NCBI GenBank assembly: GCA_008711295.1
Contig: VUYV01000016.1
Coordinates: 889,372 to 953,371, forward strand
DNA length: 64,000 nucleotides
Direction: 5' to 3'
Source: Anarhynchus alexandrinus
Taxonomy: Eukaryota > Chordata > Aves > Charadriiformes > Charadriidae
Both the position numbers and the translations under genes were made by a program. Positions 12,539-24,202 of the stretch are shown in pieces (the first letter of the stretch is position 1; every line of letters starts with the position of its first letter). Under the pieces are notes generated by a model, which was not told the origin of the DNA, did not search any database, and saw only the letters and a program-made list of their open reading frames with translations.

Positions 12539-15500
12539 CAGAGAATTACAGAATTTGTTACTTTTTGGGGCAAAAGCATTGCTTTTGATACTTTCTGTGA
12601 GTTCTGTTGGTAAAGGGATGACAATGATGAGGCTAATTTTTAACTCATCAGTTGAAGTGGTTAATTAATTTGTTGTTTCTGCTCTTGTGCTCTCTGAGCA
12701 GTAGCTGTGCAGTTACTGCTGTCTCTCCCCAGATGCTGTTCTGTGTACCCTTGTCCGTTCAGAGTGTGTGTGTAAGGAGGCACTTGGTATCCAGCAATTG
12801 TGTCTTCTGTCACCAAGAGCAAAACGGACATAGAGCTTTTCTGGCACTCAATGGGAAAAATCAGTAGAGAAAGGTTTTATACTACAGAGATGTAAAATGA
12901 AAACATGAGTATCCATTTCCACAAATCCGTAGTCTGTTACCTTGTTTGTTTATTTATTCCTCTGAACAACTGACTCTTATTTTGGACAATTAATGATGAT
13001 AGTTCTTTTTTAGCTAATAACTTCACTGTGATTGGGTTACTCCTGACTGGCACCTGTATATGAGAGCTTAGACCCTTCCCTTATGCTAGTGGGAGTGGGA
13101 GATGATATCATTGTTTCCTTCCTCGGCTTTGGGAGGAGACTGTGAGTAAAGAGTCATTTTTGTTCCATGAAATGACAGTCCTGGTATCTACTTGGGTACG
13201 CCTCGGAGGTAAGGCGATAGCTGGCAACCATTGGTTTGTAGAGAATATCTGAGGTGCTCTGTAATTTCCTGCTCTCCAGATTCCCCTCCTGCTCTGTAAC
13301 CCACGCCCGTATGCTTGTTTGTTCTGGTTTTGGCCACTTTGGAGAAATGCCTTGTTTTGCTGTTCCAGTGCTATCATTTGACACTACAGCTCTCGGTACA
13401 ACAAATCCATACAGGTATGAGTGTGCTTAAGGCCACAGCGTTGCACCGATGCTGAATGTGGCCTGTGATGTTTACAGTGGGTGCCAGAAATGCTTATTCT
13501 AAGGTATAATAAGCTTCAGGGGAAACAGCCTGTTTTAAATCAGCATCTGTGTTCAGTGTTTCTGTTACTGCCATATGTATGGGCTCCCAGTGTTAACTCG
13601 AGATTGGATAGACCCCAGAAATGTGATAGTGATTTTGAGTTTCACCCCCTCCTGTATCCCCTCCAGTAACATCTTTTAATCTTGTGTTTTGCCAGGGTTC
13701 TGAGAGAATCTGATAGCAGCCACTGGTGAAGTGAGCAGATGAATACAGAAGGCTCTTGTGCTGACTGCCTTAATTTTGAAGTTGGAGGCTTTCAGCAGCC
13801 TTCAGTAATTCAGAGATTTTATTTTAAATCAGGATCTCTATTAATCTTTCAGTTAATTTCCCTGCTCTTGCATAAATTTACAGGTTACAAATGATTCTGG
13901 AACAGTATAGCACTAGTATTTGTGCTGCTTCTATCCATTTTATATTGAAATACATCATGATAGGCTCTGAAAAGTGTGCAACAGAATTAAGTTGCAAAAC
14001 AACCCCTGTTTTGTTTTACAGAATGTATGATAATTTTGAATGGTATGAAGTCTTAATAGGCATTGAATCTTTGTAAAATGTCCAGCATAACTCTTCTGTG
14101 TCTGCAATTAATAAGTAATTCAGCCATGTTAAAGTCAAGCAAGCACAAATCCCCTTTATACCATACTGTGCCATCTGTCTAATCTATCTGTGTCAAATAT
14201 GGCTTGTTTGGGTCTATCCTTCTACAGTCTGCTCTAGATAGATTAAATTAAAATTTCTGGTCAATGAATATTTTTCTCTTGATGTTTGTAACTCGGGTAA
14301 TAAATGTGGTTTTCATGCTAGTTTTACAACGCATTTGGTAAAAAAGAATGTGGTAGTCAGCACAAATATCTTTTTGTCATGGTTGGCCAAAGTGTTTTTA
14401 CAGCTAGAGCACCTTTTCAGCAGTTACTGAGTACAGTATTAATGTGAAATATCTGAATGAAGGGATTGTAATTCAGGCACTTGCAGGGTAACAAGCACCA
14501 AAATGGATAGTATAGATTCATCTATTGCCTAGAGCTTGTTTTCTGTTGATCTGCTGCTACCCTGGAAAGGCTTCATTCTGTTTGCCTGGAACTTGCATTA
14601 GTTTTGTGGAATGTCAGAAATGAATATTTGAAAAAACTTACTGTTTCATTTCTATTTCATTTTGCCAGTCTGTGTGAGCTGTAAGCTGTCCCTTCTAAAT
14701 GCTGGAGGAGCGCAAGTAGTAGTATTGCAGTATGGCAAAAATAAACCCTGAATTTTGCAGGTAACCTTTTCTTTTGACATCTTTCCAAAACCAAACTGAT
14801 GCAGTGACATACGTCCTTGTGGATTACAAAGGATGCTAATGTGACTGTTGCTCTACTGGCAGCTCCTGTTTGAGCAAAGGAAGGTCCAATTTGTGCAATG
14901 CTGGCTGTGCGCACTGTGGGCATTAACGTGGTTGCATAAATACTGCGCTGTGCCTTTGTCTGATGATTTGCATTCTACCTCCATCTTCTACACGTAGATG
15001 TGACTGGCTTTCAGGCAGAGAATAGTGAAATTTTCAGGATTCAGAAATCCTGTGCCTGCTGGGGGCTCTCTAGGAGACAGCCAGACCTCCCCATACTGGC
15101 AGGCTGCTCCTGCCGCCGCAGTGGGTTGCAGCCCCTGCTCTTCAGCAGTGCAGGGTGAGCCTGCAGGAGGGATGCTCAGGAGCTCAGGGTGGGAGCGTGA
15201 CTCATGCATCTACGTGACTCGCAGGTTGTGTTGGCAAACTGTCAGCTTTGCACCCCAGCTCTGCTGCTCCTGCGCCACGTCTGCATTGCCTACAAGTGTC
15301 TGCACACCCAGCCTCCGTTTTGGTGTGCCAGCTCACTCCTACAGCTTGGGAACTCGAGTTTTCTCTCCAGGGTTATTATTAAAGGCAGCACAGATACAGC
15401 CTGTGTTCATCATTACCCTCTCAAGAGAACCAGATTGCAGAGTTTTTCCTGAGATGCCTGTTTGGAAAAAGAAGCCAGGGACAATCTAAAAATTCTGCAT

Positions 15501-17342
15501 TTTTACGTATTCAGTTGCATAGCTGTGTTCTACCTCTCTCCACCTTCCTCTAGCCTCAATTAAATTTTTTTTTTACCTTCACCTGCATGTGCTTTATGCA
15601 GTGAGATTCCTGTTCTCAAGACAGCTGAGCCTGATGTGCAGTGCCATGCCGAAAGGGAAAGCAAAGTCTAGTCATTTAGGAATTAAAATGGCTGAATCAC
15701 TATGAGGTGAGGCAGTGTGCTAAGATGGAGTCAACCAAGCAGATCATTCTGGAAATGAGAGGCAATTTTGCTGTCACTGTTGAAATTATGAGGCTTCTTT
15801 TTGTATGTTGTGTTGACATTGATGCCATCACTAATATAAATGTTTTATATAAAATTCCACCTTCAGTGCTTCATTCTGTCCAGCTGTAATACCAAGTGTT
15901 GCACAAATAGAAACTAACAGCGGGATCCTTAGGAAAAGAAAAGGGCTAAGCAGTGATCGTAGGTCTGTTTTAACCTCTTGCAGTCTTCACAGTGCATGGT
16001 TTTTAATGGAGAGTATAATAATCGAAAAGCTAGCATAGTGTAATCCTGAGCTTTATATTAAAGCCTCTTACTAGTGCATCATGCATTTCAAAACACTCCC
16101 GTTAATATATTCCCTTTGAGGAATGTACTGATCCAGACATTTTATGGTTTTACTATTCCAAATAAGGATGCTTTAATTACTGTTGACCTGATTTGAATAT
16201 GGGCTTGACTGATTTCATTTAGAATATTGATTGCAGTGCATTGGATTGGTCGTATTTTTGGTTTATTCCTGTAACAGCTACCATCCTCGCTCAAATCTGT
16301 GAGTTTAGATCTCACTTTTTCTGTGACGCCCAGAGAAAGAGAGCTTTTAACATGTGTTGGGAAGAGGGATTTTGCGCACCTCAGGGTCTCAGAGTGTGTC
16401 CTGTTCATTCCCATCTATTGGTGGTTTAGGTGATGTGCTGTTAATGAGAGGGGCTCTCCGGTTTGTTTGGGATTGCAGCGTATTGAGCACACTGCACCTC
16501 ACGTGAGTAACAGTTGGCCCTGTTGCTGCATCACCCTCTGTTTCTGTGGTTACTGCATGTAGGCATTTTAATTGTGGCAGGAAGGGATAAATTGCACTGG
16601 TTTTTAATGTGGTTTAAAATTCCAAATCAGTAACAAAATGCATAGCTTGTCTAAGACTTTATGCACACTACATTTTCAAGCCAGCCATGTGAAAGTCATT
16701 CTGTATTTGAGGTTTTCTCTGGGAGCTGCAGGTGCCCCTGAGCATCTGGTGCCGTGCCTGTTTGCCTGTCTTACGCCTGTTCCCATCCTTCCCATCACAA
16801 AGGTATGCACGACCAACCTGGTCTTTTCAGTTAAAACACTCCTTGCACTTTTATGTGTCGTTTCTTGCTTTTGCTGTAGGTAGTGGACTCTTGGGTGCTG
16901 CATCGGGGGTGGAGGGCCACTGAGAAAATAGTAATCTCCAGGAGACATCTGGGAACATTACAAGCAGCAATGCTAGCGCAACTTGTGAGGTCTGTGGAAG
17001 CCTACAGTAGTGTTGCACTTTCACTGATGAACTGTTACGCTGCATTTTTGGTAATGAGGAGAGTTGAGCTTTCTCCAGATGCATGCAAGCTACAACGGTA
17101 GTGTGAAAGCACAGCTGGTTGGGTAGCAGGGAGAGTAGGATCATTGGTTCACAAATAATTGTTCCATTTTAAAAAATAACAAATGACAGTGAATGTAATT
17201 CGAAACAAGGGACAGGGTGGATCTATACAGTATGGTAAAATCTATTCCTAGTAGGAGTAATAGAACTAGTCCCACTGCCTTTAAAACTGTAAGACAAATG
17301 GCAATTTTTTAATCCTTCAAAAAAGAACTTTTCTGTTGGTGG

Positions 17343-17356
17343 TTTTTTTTTTTTTT
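17343..17356 (+). repeat. Poly-T tract
   Basis: A 14-base T homopolymer in intronic sequence. A similar 14-base tract occurs at 20,642-20,655. No adjacent retroposon body is recognisable, so these are treated as simple low-complexity tracts. Confidence 0.9.
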
Positions 17357-20300
17357 CCTGATTTGGTAATGCTTTTAAAGCTTTAAGGTTTTATTTTTGC
17401 CTTGAAAGTGAAACAATGCTCAGGATATCCCTTGGGAAACAAAGCTTTTAGAGTCTGAAAAGACCGCAGAGAGCATTCTCCTCTGGAGGTTTTTCTTCAC
17501 CCAAGATGGCTGTCTAGAGTGATGTGTAGGAGAAAGAAAAAGCAAGAAGATCTGGAGAGCTGCCAAGCATTTAAAAGGACTGTGTAGTAAACAGTCATTA
17601 GGTGGAAAATGATCAGCATTAGCACTTTCTAAATTGCTTTAGGGCTGTATGGGTTTTTTTTTACTGTAAATCTGCAGGTGTAAATCTTAAATATGTGAGA
17701 ATCTTAGCTTTTGCTTTTAAAATATAAATAAGGTTCTACCATTTGTCTGCAAGCGCTCCTTTGTGACTGAATCACCCTAACATACTTAAAAGATGCAGAG
17801 AAAAATGAAAACACCTGTCATTGTTACTTTCGAAACAATTCCAGAGCTTGGTTCTTTATTTTTTTGATTATGTGAGAGGCAACACTGCTATTTTACAGGT
17901 TAATGCATAAAATTGCATTTGCAATGTCACATGCTATATTCATCTGTCTCGTGTGAGTTACTACCTGGGTTATCTCAGGTAGGTATAGCTATTTTAAATA
18001 TGGGTGTGATTGCTCAGCTTGAGTATAGTGAGCTGTACTCTGGAAGCATTTGCTTTCTACTCATCGGACTTTTATTTCTGCCTTGTAACTAGCCAGATTC
18101 TGCATCTCCCTGATGGTATCTTTGGGATATAACCCTTCCTTGGGGTTAACATTTAGTATCCATGTTGATATTTTTTTGTTTCTCACCATTAATTCAAGAA
18201 AAGGGTATGATGATTGTCTTGTTCTGGATAGGCCCTAAGACGTTGCCCTAAGCAACAAGAAATAGTCTGGGATTCCTTTTTTCTTCACTTGATCACGTCT
18301 GTCTCGAGGCAGTTAAGGAATAGAAACTGGTTTATTGTGGTTGAGCACTCTGTACAGCCCACAAACTGGCTTTACATTATTCTTCTTGTATAATTCTTTA
18401 TTCTTATTGCAGGTACATGAAATACACTGATAATGACATAAGGACTAATCTGTAATCTGTTCAGTATCCAAGGCAAGGGATCAATGGCAAGTGAAGGATG
18501 TCTCTTTCAGTTTGTTTCTTCCTGTATGGGAGTTGCTTCGTGTATTTCCATAACCCATGACAAGTAAATGCGCTAAGGTCTTCTGGATTTTGGGGAAAAG
18601 GTGGAAATTTTCCATAGCAAGCCCTGAATGCAGGGAGCATGAATCAAGAAACCAGAGGTATAGTGAAGCTGAATGCTACTAGCCAGCAGTGGTTTTGTGC
18701 TTGGAGGCAGTTGGTCAGATTAAAATCTGATGATAAAAGCAAACCCCCAAAACAACAAAACAAACATCCACCTCCTGGATAAATTAATGTAATTCTACTT
18801 TTGCACTTTAGGTTGGAATTTAGAGCAAATTTGGGTGGTCTATGCAGATGCTGAGGGAAACAGCACAATTTCTCCACAGTTCCTGACCCAAATAGTAAAG
18901 CAACAAAACATGAAACTTCTTATATGCTTGAAAGAAACAAAATTGAACTACCTGAGGATTTCAGGCCATCAGTCCATCTGTTGGAAACAGTAGAAGGTAG
19001 CTCAGAAACTGTTCAAGGAATGGACTCAGTTTGTAGTGGAAGTGTTTCCTCACTTCATCTATCCACAAAGACAGTGGAGAGAATGGGTAGTCATTTTCTG
19101 ACACAGCAAACATTGGCTTGCCATCCATGGAAGAACATTTCATGATGTAGAATGGAACCTTTCTGTACTTGTCATTTCTTAACATTTCTTTTTGCCATCT
19201 GAATTCCCTGGGGTAGAAAGGGAAGTTGGACAGACCCCAGCAGCGTGCTCTCTGCAGTGTCTCTTTACCCATGTTTAGTATAGAGACGGGGTGGCTCTAT
19301 GTGGCCTCAGGCCATCTGTCACACCAGCCAGTTGGTGCACAGGGGGAAGCTCACCCTGTAGCTGTTTACACGTTTATTGTGTAAATAGGGATTATTTTTT
19401 TTTTACTTTTTTTCAACCAAAAGTACAATTCTGACTGACAATCTTTATCAGAGCTGTAGGAAAAACTTATATCTGCACAGACCTTTTTCCAACCCCCCAA
19501 ATTTACCTCATCTACTTTTTTTCAGATGGGATCTGAGTGTCTAAATCTGTAATGAGGTCACAACCTTCATACAGTCTGTGTTGTGTAAGCCACATCATTG
19601 GAAAGGATGAAATCATTTTTCAGGAAGAGTTTATCAGTGGCTGTGGCCTGTGGGAAAGGTGAAGGGAAATGTCAGGTTATCCAACCCAGTTATGGTGTGC
19701 TTTGGGCAAGGAAGTGGGGGAGGCTGGGTGCTTCTTGCTCGACGGTGCTGGAGCAGAAATGTCAGTGGTCACATGCATTGATTTGCAGAAATGCAACCTT
19801 TTTCAGTAGTTTACCCTCTTTTTTAAATTCTTGGAAAAACAACCAAGTGAACGTACCTTGTTTGCCATTTTATGCTGGTGGAAAGAAAGCACTCATGATG
19901 TAATTTGAAATGGCAAAACCATTACACGTCAGTTATGAAAAATGCCAGTGATTTTCTTGTGTTTTTATTTTCATACTATTTGCTGTCAGCTGCAATACTT
20001 TGCACATTCCAAATATTTTGTAGAATAAATTGAATGAACCAAGGTTCAGAAGTCTGGCTGGGACTGGGGTACTTGTGTAGGCAGCTTAACCTGAGCATTG
20101 GCCTCGGTGAGGTTTGGGCACCTTATAATACTGGAGAAGCAACAGTCCCCAGAGACATTGAGCAGATGTTGTTTGCCAGTAAGTGGTGGGGGGGAGGGGA
20201 AGGTGAAAATGATTAGGTATTTAGAACTGTGTCTTTGGGATGATGAGATATTTTATCGTGAATTCTAAATGCTGGGGATTTGGCATGATGTGTCAGATTT

Positions 20301-20641
20301 AGTTTTTGGGACATGAAGTAAGAATGAAATAATCTGATTGCATTTGAAAGTTGCCAGATAATGAAAACAACAGCCAAGATCTTATTTAAATATGAAACGA
20401 GTATCAAGTGGCATTTGTGGAACTATGAAGAGAGATTGTTATTGAGAGGAGACAAGTGGAGATCAAAAGTTATTAGTTTTCGACGGAGGAATTCTAGAAT
20501 ATTCTTCAAGGATAGCACGCATAGTTATCTTATTAAAAACTCAGAAAGCAAACAGGTGATAGAAACAATATGTAAGATACTGTCCAGTGGATAGAGCTTC
20601 ATAAATCTTCAACATCTGTACCCAATTATTTAGCTTCTCTG

Positions 20642-20655
20642 TTTTTTTTTTTTTT
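20642..20655 (+). repeat. Poly-T tract
   Basis: A 14-base T run followed by CCCTG. It resembles a polypyrimidine tract, but no exon-like sequence follows. Confidence 0.9.
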
Positions 20656-22584
20656 CCCTGTAGTGCACATTTCTCACTATGAACTAATAGTACATAATAA
20701 TAAAATCTTGGGTGTTTGCCAGCACAAACAGGGTTTTGGCTAACTTTTGGAGTGTTTGTGGAAGTAGAAAAGCAATGCAGCTGTTGGGTTGGGTACGTGC
20801 CAACTGAGGATCTATTTCCCAGACAAAAAACTCAAATCAGAATGAAATAATAATCAGATATTTTACATATTGTTGCTTTATGCTGTTTTATCTTCAGCTT
20901 CTGCTGCTGCTTGTTGTGATTCTGTGGGATTTGTAGGCAGGTTTTGGGCTTTGCACCTGGAAACCAGTCGACACTGAGTGATCACAGACAAAATGCAACA
21001 TTAATTGCTTGTGTTTTTTTTTTTCTTGAGTGCTTCACAAGATGAGGTTTGAGACCTTAGTGTGAAAAGACTTTGTACAATAGTGCTGTTTCCCTTGTGA
21101 GGTCAATGCAAAGAACCATAAAGCTCTTGGACCAAATTATTGTTATTTTTTTCTGTTGCCACAAAGCTGTCTCCATTCCCTGGGTATACAAGGCTAGCAA
21201 AGCCGCTGTATGCAAATGAAGCTGTATTTACATGTTGCCAGAAGCTGTTTATAACGAAGTGCCAATAACAATAGTTAGATAATTTGAAAGAGCAAAATGT
21301 CATTGGTTTGTTTGTTTGCCTGTTTTACTTAGTGTCTGGACAGTTGCACCTCAGAGGAAAGTACCTTAAGCTCTGGGCACTTCTTGGTGCGCCAGCGTGC
21401 GTGTCCCCAGGGAGCAGAGGGTGCTGGGGAGCCCTTCTCCTGGCCCCGATGCCTGGAAAACATCCTTGGCTGGTTCTGTAGCCAAGGTCCAGGCTTGCCG
21501 GGGTCAGCTGGGGCAGAGCTGGCCGGGGGTTGTGTCACCGCAGCTGTGGCTTGGCTGCCCTGGGTGCAGCTTCCTTGGCTGGAGGAGCTGTACTCACCCG
21601 GGAGTAGCGTCTTGGGGGTAGCAAGGCTGTGGTTCACGTGAAGTCAGGGCCTTGCAGAGTCCTTCAGCCTTGCATGGGCACAAACGGATTGTAGTGTCTG
21701 AGACTGATGAGATGTTTCAAGTAAAACTTTGTTGGTTTGATCTGGTGTGACGCCCCTGCTTTTTACAAAGTTATTTACTAGGCTTTTCTCATGCTGTTCC
21801 TAAGTCCAAGTGCTGCCATGAAGTTTTGGGGAAGAGTATTGTGGTGGTCCTTTTAAAGCAGCTGAGGCAATTTAGGTAATTGCAGGAGTGCCAGCCTTTT
21901 TCACAGAAAGTGCAGAAGTGTACAAGAAGGCACTCTGTTAGCAAGCTGACATAGGAAACCTGGAAAGAGTCATCACTTTATCATCTATAAAATGATAAAT
22001 ATCTCTGTCTTGCATGAAGCAGCATATAAGGATCTGCACTAAAATACCTTAAACAAAAAACACACCAAAAAAAAAAGACTTAATCGTAGCTGAAACATCA
22101 AAGAACCTAGATAATGACCCAAGTTATTTAAGATGTAGCTTTTCTGGGCTTTTGCTCCACATCCATCATCTTATTTCCCAGGGTTTTGAATTCTGTCCTG
22201 TGTGCTTTTTACTCCAAGGATGCATCTCAAATTGTTTGGTTACAAATGCCCTGAATAACAAATTGACTTAATTTAGATGGCATTAAGGCTCTTTAACCCA
22301 TTTCAAAGGCCAGGGATGCACTGAAGACCTACAGGCATGCATTTAAATTAAGGCAATAATGATATATATTTCTTTTCCTTGCCTGAAAACCCCTGACTAT
22401 TTTATCTATGCATCAGATGAAAGTTTTAAGGGGAAAGGTTTCTGTTAGTCTTGTCGGGAGTTGGCCAAAAAAATGTGAAGAATGTAGAAAGGAATTAACA
22501 GCTGGTGTCCATTTAAAACTTCAATGTGGGCAAATGCAGGCAGCATGCTTAGTTTTACCTGTCTTCTTCCTCTGGTTAGTACCC

Positions 22585-22605
22585 ACTAACCCACTAAGGG
22601 TTAGT
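22585..22605. repeat. Inverted repeat, 8-bp arms
   Basis: ACTAACCC at 22,585-22,592, a five-base spacer (ACTAA), then GGGTTAGT at 22,598-22,605. A further GGTTAGT copy lies just before it at about 22,574-22,580. The CCCTAA-like content is only superficially telomere-like, with no tandem array. Confidence 0.85.
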
Positions 22606-24178
22606 TTAGAAGTGAGGAGACCGGTTTGGATGTGGTGCTCTTAATTCTTCAGCCAAGAGGCTAATGAGTGGATGATGTGTGTTTTGTTTCCTCTGGGGAG
22701 GATGAGACACACTTCCTCCTCTCTGAGAACCAGCGGCTCAAGCTGTGTTTGGTTACTTGAACCAGAAATCTCGTTGGCCTGGTAGAATTATGCTGTATAC
22801 TATCTAACTGGGTGCTTTATTTGTATGACTGCTGACATTTTCCTCTCTTACTGGGGAAAGATCATCTTTCAGATAGCTTTCAGCCATGTTTCTGGTTTTG
22901 CATAGTCAAAAATGTGCATGTGCACAAGGAGGACCTCGTCTCTTGGAGGGGAAATGACTGCAGAGCTTTGAAATGGAGTCCTGTGCTCAGCGCTGCAACA
23001 GCTGCAGGCGTCGGGTTTGTGCTCGATGGGCTTTGCGTGTACACGTCGGCGCTTGCGCCTGCGAGGTTTATGCCAGTGAAAACGTGATGCTGCTGGAGCA
23101 GAGACATGTGTGTTGTCAGCGTGCTTGCTCCTTGTCCAAGGCCTCGCTGGGGGCGCCTGTCATGCTGGTATCTCGGCGTAAAAAATTGTAGGTTCTTTGT
23201 AAAGAGAGAAGGAAAAATCGTGGACTCAGAGAGAAATACTTTAAAGATTATACATTACTTTGATACTTTCCCACTGAAGAGGGGCAGAGGATGCAGTCTC
23301 TTCAGAGGCTTCATATGCAGATGCGCTGGGGCAGGGCTGTTCCTTCTCAGCTCATCAGTGGTGGGTGCGCTGACTGCCTTGCATTGAAGCTGCTGCAGTT
23401 TGTGCTAATTTGCAGAACAATTTTTAACATGCCTGTTTTCAAGTGGGGGATTTAATGTCAAACTGCTCTGCTCTATTTCTCAGCTCACTTTCCAACCAAT
23501 TCTGAATTCAAAGAAATGCTGGCGTTCTCTAACCAAGTTAAGTACTGTCTTCACATAATCTCACCAAAGCAAAAGTTGTGCCATTCTGTTAGTAATTCTG
23601 GATTTATCTTCATTAAAGAAATAACAGCTAGAATCTGTATGATACCTAAACGTACTCAGTGCTGCACTAAATTTCGCCATCGAGGGGCAAAGCTTTGCAT
23701 GATCTTGGCTGTGACTTTGATTTCAACATCTGAAGGAAATGCTCATGCTGGAGCTGTCTTTAAGCCTCCTCTGGGACCACCACGCTGTCCAAAACCAAAT
23801 TCTTTACTAGGCCAGTTCTTTGGCCAGACCTCACTGAGCTGATTAAGCACCTCTGGTTAAAGCAGAGCTAGCTCAGCTAGAGAGGTCTCGCAAATCTTGG
23901 GTACCTGGACCAAGTGCTGGTATGAGAGCGGATAGATCATCTCGGCACTGCCGTGGAGTAACTAGTGCTGTCTTAGGTCTCTTCTTAATGAGAGTCTCTG
24001 GGTATTTGGACTTGGGGTTGCTCCTTCGTGGGTTGGTGCTGGTGCTTAGTGTGCTGCTGAAACCAGCTGTTGCTTCAGCTACGTTGGCTGCTGTTGCCTT
24101 ATGAAGTGCGTTAGCAATCCTTTCCCCTTTCCCGACCCCAGAATCTGTTTTTTGTTGTTTGTTTGTTTGCTAATTCAA

Positions 24179-24202
24179 AACCTGCTGACTGTGTAGCAGG
24201 TT
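24179..24202. repeat. Inverted repeat followed by T-rich run
   Basis: AACCTGCT at 24,179-24,186 and its exact reverse complement AGCAGGTT at 24,195-24,202 are separated by GACTGTGT and followed by ATTTTTTCC. A GTTT-rich run precedes it at about 24,150-24,170. A stem followed by T's resembles a transcription stop, but no small-RNA gene could be recognised upstream. Confidence 0.85.

Larger units (their letters stand above)
9213..24178 (+). other. SPTBN1: SPTBN1 upstream intron, second block
   Basis: No gene is supported here. Contents seen are poly-T tracts at 17,343-17,356 and 20,642-20,655, inverted repeats at 12,513-12,538 and 22,585-22,605, and a G run near 11,490. Open frames lie on both strands at 11,743-12,411, 18,924-19,272 and 21,329-21,641. 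The first is dominated by a GC-richer patch and an A-run translated as poly-Phe, so it is unlikely to be coding. The second pair looks more protein-like but matches nothing I know. CpG-richer spots near 21,380-21,620 and 22,970-23,180 might be regulatory; nothing in the sequence proves it. Confidence 0.55.
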
